The position numbers were made by a program, and so were the translations under genes. The notes under the pieces were generated by a model. That model was not told the origin of the DNA, did no database searches, and saw nothing but the letters and a program-made list of their open reading frames with translations. A DNA stretch of 64,000 nt, taken from contig JBHGNT010000008.1 of NCBI GenBank assembly GCA_043228905.1, forward strand, positions 20,956,001 to 21,020,000, read 5' to 3'. The DNA comes from Azolla caroliniana. Lineage: Eukaryota > Polypodiophyta. Below are positions 59,488 to 64,000 of the stretch, piece by piece (positions within the stretch are counted from its first letter, which is position 1; the number at the start of each line of letters is the position of its first letter).

Positions 59488-61500
59488 AGATATAGTCTCG
59501 GATTATTACCATCAATTGTTGTCTGTGGAATCTTTTTCGGCAGATATTCTTTACAAACGACAAGTTGTTCTTGCATCTGTTCAACAAAAGGTTACTGATG
59601 TAATGGCATCCCATTTATTGCAACCATTCACATCGCAGGAGGTTTTTCCTGCAGCTAAATCCTTAGGAAAGAATGTTTGTTTGAGAAAAGATGGAATAAG
59701 AGTTGGCTTCTATTTGCACTACTAGGATTTTCTAGGTCCCCTGCTTACTAGAGCGGTTAATTTAATATTTTCAAGCGGTAATATGCCTGCGGAATGGATG
59801 GAAAGAATCATATATATGATCCCTAAGTCGGATGCCCAGTGTGATGAAGTCACCAAGTGGAGGCAAATAACATTGCTTAATGATGAGTACAAGATTGTGA
59901 CAAAAAACATTGCTCTCAAACTAAGATTAGTGTTGTCGTCTATTATTCATGACATGCAATCTGGTTTTTTGCAAGATAGGAGCATTTTTTATAACATCTT
60001 TTTATTTTGGGGAATGGTTGCTTTAGCTCAACAAAATAAACAACAACTTGCAGTATTATTGCTTGACTTTGAGAAGGCTTATGATAAAGTGGATTGGGAC
60101 TTTCTTGAGGCAGTACTGTCAAGATTAGGTTTCTAGTTCTGTTTTGTTTGTTGGAGGATATGGGCCACTATTTCCTATTTCCTATTTCCAGGTCAGTTTG
60201 GGAAGGATGCCCTCTTGCCCCTTTTCTTTTTATCTTCTTTGGGGAAGCCCTATCCTCCTACCTAGGATCGTCTTTGGCAGTTTTAAGAGGCATAGCATTA
60301 CCTTTTACACAACCTATCGTATTGGATGTCAAATTTGTAGATGACACAGGCCTTTATGTTGACGAGGAGATTGGTAATCTTAGTCGTGTACAAGATGCTT
60401 TCCAAGTTTTCTCAGATGCTACAGGTGCATCACTTAACTAGAACCAGTCAGTCGGACTTTGGGTAGGTGAAGAAACTCACCCTACATGGTATCCACGTCC
60501 TTCTTTGCGATGGCCTCATCATGGTGAACCAGTTCATTATTTGGGATGTATTGTTGGTATAGATTTGCAGCCAAAAGCAACTCTATGGTCATTACTATTG
60601 TCAATAAAACGTAAACTACTACATTAGGATGCCCAACAATTGTCCTTTGCAAGTCGGATCTACAACAGTAGCAAAAGTTGTTTGGAATGTGTTAATCCAA
60701 CCTAAAAGCAATGGAGGGTTGGGTTTGATAGATCCTTTAATGCAGTCAAGAGCCCTTTTGACTAAGTTTGTGATCAGAGGATTACTACCAGGATCAGAAT
60801 CTTGGAAAGGGATATTTCTAACTCAGTTGATGTAGTTAAGTCCTACGACGGGCGATATTTGGTCACCCTCTTTAAAATGGTTATTCCTGAATTATGTACA
60901 AACACCAAGGCGAGATCTTGCATCCAATGTCACAAGAAGATCATCTTGCACAATTACAATCTCTTCACGGTGCCAAGATAATGACTACTAGCATATCAAC
61001 AACATATTCTTCGTTTTCTACAACCTTTCAACCCAGGAAGTAACATATGTTTGGATGCTTCATAAATGACACATTGGTGGTTATTACGGGTATTTCACCT
61101 AACGAGTGTGCTTCTTATTTTCAGGTCCTAAACAATCATACATTACAACCTTACATCTTTGAGTGCAGTTATCAACAACACTTGCGTAAGTGCACCAGTT
61201 AGAGTGGTTGCTAAATTTGGAAAGAAATGAATGCTTGATCCTTATCCTTCAATTGCTCATATGTGTGATATGTTGTGCTTATATGCGAAAGACCCAGTTG
61301 CAAGATTAACATGGGATCCGGGGCATTGGTTTTGGTCACATTCCTTGGGGGAACAACCCATAAAGGGTCCTTTCTTTCAAGTAAAACTTGGAAGAGCACT
61401 ACTCTCTCAGAATGCAAGGATACCAATAGCTCAGAGACATTGGACAAGTTGGGGGGTCTCAACTTTGCATTTGAAAACCCACTAGAGATGGATTTGGTCA
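59488..61500 (+). pseudogene. LINE 2 reverse transcriptase
   Basis: Continues DIVSDYYHQLLSVESF, AKSLGKNVCLRKDGIRVGF (degenerate first RT box), MPAEWMERIIYMIPKSDAQC (about 59790), WRQITLLNDEYKIVTKNIAL (LxN box), SGFLQDRSIFYNIF, LLLDFEKAYDKVDWDFLEAV (about 60060, DFxKAYD box kept), a frameshift at 60136, PLAPFLFIFFGEAL, then VKFVDDTGLYV (about 60330) where FADD is expected. Beyond 60440 the coding text is heavily broken, reaching RQRH-type text to about 61500. Confidence 0.82.
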
Positions 61501-62350
61501 TTCAAGGGGCCAGCTAAATTTATTCTCTTCATATGGCTATTAGTGCATATGGCCTTACCAATTGGTCACTCATTGAAAGGGAATGTAACACCCAATCTTC
61601 GACTTTGTGACTTTTGCCATGAAGCTCAAGAGACTGCCAAGCATGCCCTTTGGTCATGTCCCTTGGTTCAACAAGTATGGAATAAAGTGCTTTCGTTCAT
61701 TTTAACAATCAATGTTGGTTGCCTATTTCCATGGGGAGCAACGATGTGGGGAGTGTTACATTCCAATTTGATGTTGTATGAGGCAAACGATGTTCAAGAG
61801 GCAATGATGATACATAATAGAAGATTGATATTAGTCAGCCCCTTTCAACAACCTCAAAAGCAGGTGCGATCTGTCCAAATATGGAAAACAATGACTACAA
61901 TAACATTATGGGCATTATGGAAATGTCGATGCAACCGACCTTATGATGCAACAAATCAACGTCTCTTAGATGTCTTGCTTGAGATATGGGAGAACTTGTT
62001 GGCAGTAGTCCACGACCAATATGACAACATGCAAGGTTCACCAGAAACTATGAACAAGAGAAAGAAGAAGCTCCTTCACTTATGGAAAAAGTTACCCCTG
62101 TTTACAGAGTCAACTCAAGGGTCTCAATGGAACTATCAACTTCCATGGACCCTTTCTTGAATATCAATGAAGCATGGCAGAGTGCAACAATAAATTTCAA
62201 TAACTTTTACAAAGTTCTAGCTTTGGTCTTAAGATTATCGTATATCATTGTACATGAAAATTGTAAGCTTTTGGGCACACAAGCTTAAGTTGTAGCATTT
62301 ACATGTTTTTGCTTAATACTGATGAGGAAAATCTTTGAAGAAAAAAAAAA
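61501..62350 (+). pseudogene. LINE 2 zinc-binding C-terminus, 3' UTR and A tail
   Basis: Open frame 61543-62160 (205 codons) containing the RT-associated zinc-binding motif C-D-F-C-H-E-A-Q-E-T-A-K-H-A-L-W-S-C (about 61607-61660) followed by PLVQQVWNKVL. It ends TQGSQWNYQLPWTLS. After a ~180-bp 3' UTR there is a run of 10-11 A (62339-62350), the likely A tail. So the 3' end of the LINE is complete. Confidence 0.8.
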
Positions 62351-62424
62351 GGATCTTCCAAGGGAAGCCCATCCCGCCAACAAAGGTAACCATGGAACTT
62401 TGGGATCACCTCATCGCCTTCCTT

Positions 62425-62560
62425 CATAGGTCATATGTCATTAAAATAAAATCATTTGATCCATCTATGCCAATAAAATCATTTGATCCATCTATGTCAA
62501 GTAAAAGCATTCAATGCTTCTATGCCATTAAAATCATTCGACCATCATCAACAAATGGGT
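62425..62560. repeat. Imperfect minisatellite (AAATCATTTGATCCATCTATG...)
   Basis: About four units of 24-31 bp: AAAATCATTTGATCCATCTATG at 62447 and 62474, then AAAAGCATTCAATGCTTCTATG at 62502 and AAAATCATTCGACCATC at 62530. It lies just 3' of the putative host gene. Confidence 0.65.
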
Positions 62561-62601
62561 GTTGATCATGGGATTTCTTATTATTTTAGGATCGATAACC
62601 A

Positions 62602-63095
62602 CTATGTCTGTGTATGGCCTCCTTTCCATTGGGCTACCATTTTGAGGATCTCTGCAGCTGCATCCTTAATGTCCTTGTTGCTCTCACTCTGCGCTGCGTC
62701 CACCTCATTCGCGAGTGCTGTAAGGACTTCGATTGTATTATAATCGCGCCATTCCACCAGAGTCTTCATGCTCTTATCATCTTCTACGATGAGGAAGAGG
62801 CAGCGGAGAGTGGCATTCATGTCAAGTGTGAGGCAATTGTGTGGAATCAGCTTGCCTTCGTAGCAGGGGTGTGGATTCTTGAGCAATATCTTGTATCCAT
62901 GGTGCAGATTCTTGAGCATTATGTGCATCAATTTCTTCTCCCGTGCAAGTTTTACAACTTCTGTCCATGGCTGTCCTGTCCAGTGGCTGTCGAGATTCCC
63001 TGTCTGGATTGTCCCCAGGTGTCGGGGGATCAGCCCTTTGTTGATCATGGATTGCACGAGCTTGACTGATGTCTCATCCTCGACCTGCTTGTGCA
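62602..63095 (-). CDS. Putative host gene, 3' exon (unknown helical protein)
   Basis: Minus strand, open to the stop TAG at 62604-62602, no lesions. Upstream a branch-like CTAAC (about 63111) and an acceptor ...CACAAGCAG|GTCGAGG (about 63090) suggest an exon starting VEDETSVKLVQSMINKGLIP. The product has TGNLDSHWTGQPWTEVVKLA, LKNLHHGYKILLKNPHPCYE, LRCLFLIVEDDKSMKTLVEW and a C-terminal helix DAAAEILKMVAQW. G/C-rich third positions and an intact 160-codon frame distinguish it from the decayed elements nearby. It could be an armadillo-like or other alpha-helical repeat protein; I do not recognise it. The start given by an internal GTG is not real. Confidence 0.45.
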
Positions 63096-63719
63096 GATCA
63101 ACAAGGTGTTAGAATACATCATTCAAATGTTCAATTTTCCACCGAAATTGCTGGTAAAGCCAGTTCCTTTACTTGGTTGTGTTTGTTTTTTAAGCTGTGT
63201 TAGTTAAATTTGATACCTTTAGCATGAAAGAAAATCCGTCAGAGAAAAATCAAGAGATCTTTCGACCAGATGTCCAACAGATTTTCAATTTCCAGCTTCA
63301 ATAGAAAACCTTGAAATAGAGAAGCCAATTGAGACTGACTAGGACTTCAGAATGACAGTAAAACGCTCAGAGAAAGATCACATGATCGATCGAAAAGCAC
63401 CTTGATCCCAAGGTTTGACCAGTAAACAGAAACTTTGTCAGAAGTTTCTCAAAGGAAGATCAGGATATCATTGAAACAAAACTATCGATTTCCCGTTTCA
63501 GTGAATACCTCGGAATTTCGAGAGGAAATAGGAACTCAGGGCCAGGAAACACCTAAGAGAAATCTCACAAGATCATTACAACGAATTTTCAAACAGGAAT
63601 AAGAACGGATTTCCTACTTAAACGAAAAACCTTCTATACGAAGCCCTGAAACAGATTTTCCGAACAGGTCCCCGATCTCAATGGAAAGCTTTTGAAATGG
63701 AGCACAAGGAAACAGAGAA
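63096..63719 (-). other. Likely intron of the host gene
   Basis: AT-richer sequence without element similarity or long frames. Bounded by a GTATGT donor on the minus strand (about 63723) and the acceptor near 63090. I see nothing else in it. Confidence 0.35.
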
Positions 63720-63898
63720 ACATACAGAGGAGAAGGACTAGGACGGCGACGCAGAAGACGAGCCCGAACATTACTGTTCGTATTGTAGCGAGGAGAGGGA
63801 ACGCCGTCTTCATCGTGGCCTTCTTCTGCAGGGGAGGAGAAGAAGCCACCATCGTCGTCGTTGCTCAGCAGATCCATGGCGTTCTTCTCAGACCTCAT
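63720..63898 (-). CDS. Putative host gene, first exon
   Basis: Minus strand ATG at 63898 (MRSEKNAMDLLSNDDDGGFF), an acidic then Arg-rich peptide, to a strong donor CTCCTCT|GTATGTTTCTC (about 63723). An alternative ATG frame from 63813 (MKTAFPLLATIRTVMFGLVF) would give a membrane-spanning N-terminus (VFCVAVLVLLLCMFLCFLVL). Which frame is used, and whether this exon belongs to the 62602-63095 exon, cannot be decided here. Confidence 0.3.
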
Positions 63899-63916
63899 CG
63901 CATGTACATATACGTA

Positions 63917-64000
63917 GACCGTATGTATGTATGTATGTATAGTATGTATAGTATGTATGTATGTATAGTATGTATAGTATGTATGTATCTATGGTATGTA
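63917..64000. repeat. TATG microsatellite
   Basis: TATG repeats broken by TATAG variants, running off the window. Confidence 0.9.

Noticed and set aside
1-64000. CRISPR-like or bacterial-style operon structure
   Set aside because: The direct repeats seen are LTRs, minisatellites and microsatellites without regular unique spacers; gene content is eukaryotic retroelements.

Overview
The window is transposon-dense DNA of a land-plant nuclear chromosome. Almost every base can be assigned to LTR retrotransposons (Ty1/copia and Ty3/gypsy), non-autonomous LTR elements, solo LTRs and LINEs. Only the last ~1.4 kb carries a plausible host gene. The plant assignment rests on copia elements primed by initiator Met-tRNA (TGGTATCA... 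sites), a plant-type Ty3 pol, chromodomain Ty3 elements and LINEs with a zinc-binding C-terminal domain. One abundant family (called D here) is a chromovirus whose gag and pol resemble, from memory, the Sushi/Tcn1 type of fungi, vertebrates and early-diverging land plants. That makes a non-seed plant (moss, lycophyte, fern) my best guess, but it is an inference.

Region 1 (1-23106) is one old copia element on the minus strand (A). Its 3' LTR runs off the left edge and it has lost RT and RNase H. A composite of a non-autonomous element (B1) and a deleted Ty3 element (C2) sits between its gag and zinc knuckle (2210-5765). Its 5' LTR is split by a 15.4-kb Ty3 element (C1, 6679-22087), which itself carries chromovirus D1 (12811-18270) in its pol gene and a 704-bp solo LTR (SL1, 18735-19438).

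Region 2 (23107-26965) holds a LINE fragment, a copia 5' end (E1) fused in frame to the 3' end of a C-type Ty3 element, and the RT-RNase H part of copia F. Region 3 (26966-44501) is a five-level nest: the F LTR contains D2 (minus), which contains copia G (plus), which contains D3 (plus), which contains solo LTR SL2. G also holds solo LTR F' in its 3' LTR. Target-site duplications support the insertions of D2, G, D3, SL2 and F'.

Region 4 (44502-58685) has a C-type gag-protease fragment (C3), chromovirus D4 split by non-autonomous B2 (46216-49314) and by near-complete copia E2 (51097-56748), a copia LTR-like piece (H), and the 3' end of another E element (E3). Region 5 (58686-64000) is a decayed LINE, a minisatellite, a putative two-exon host gene on the minus strand, and a TATG microsatellite.

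No element is fully intact; the least damaged are G, E2 and D3. LTR pairs compared by eye give about 93% identity for C1 and about 97-98% for G, D3 and E2, which fits the nesting order. The most distinctive features are a candidate -1 frameshift site at the gag-pol junction of D, tRNA-like A/B boxes inside two LTR families, an extra coiled-coil ORF in C, and shared sub-LTR termini that link B to C.
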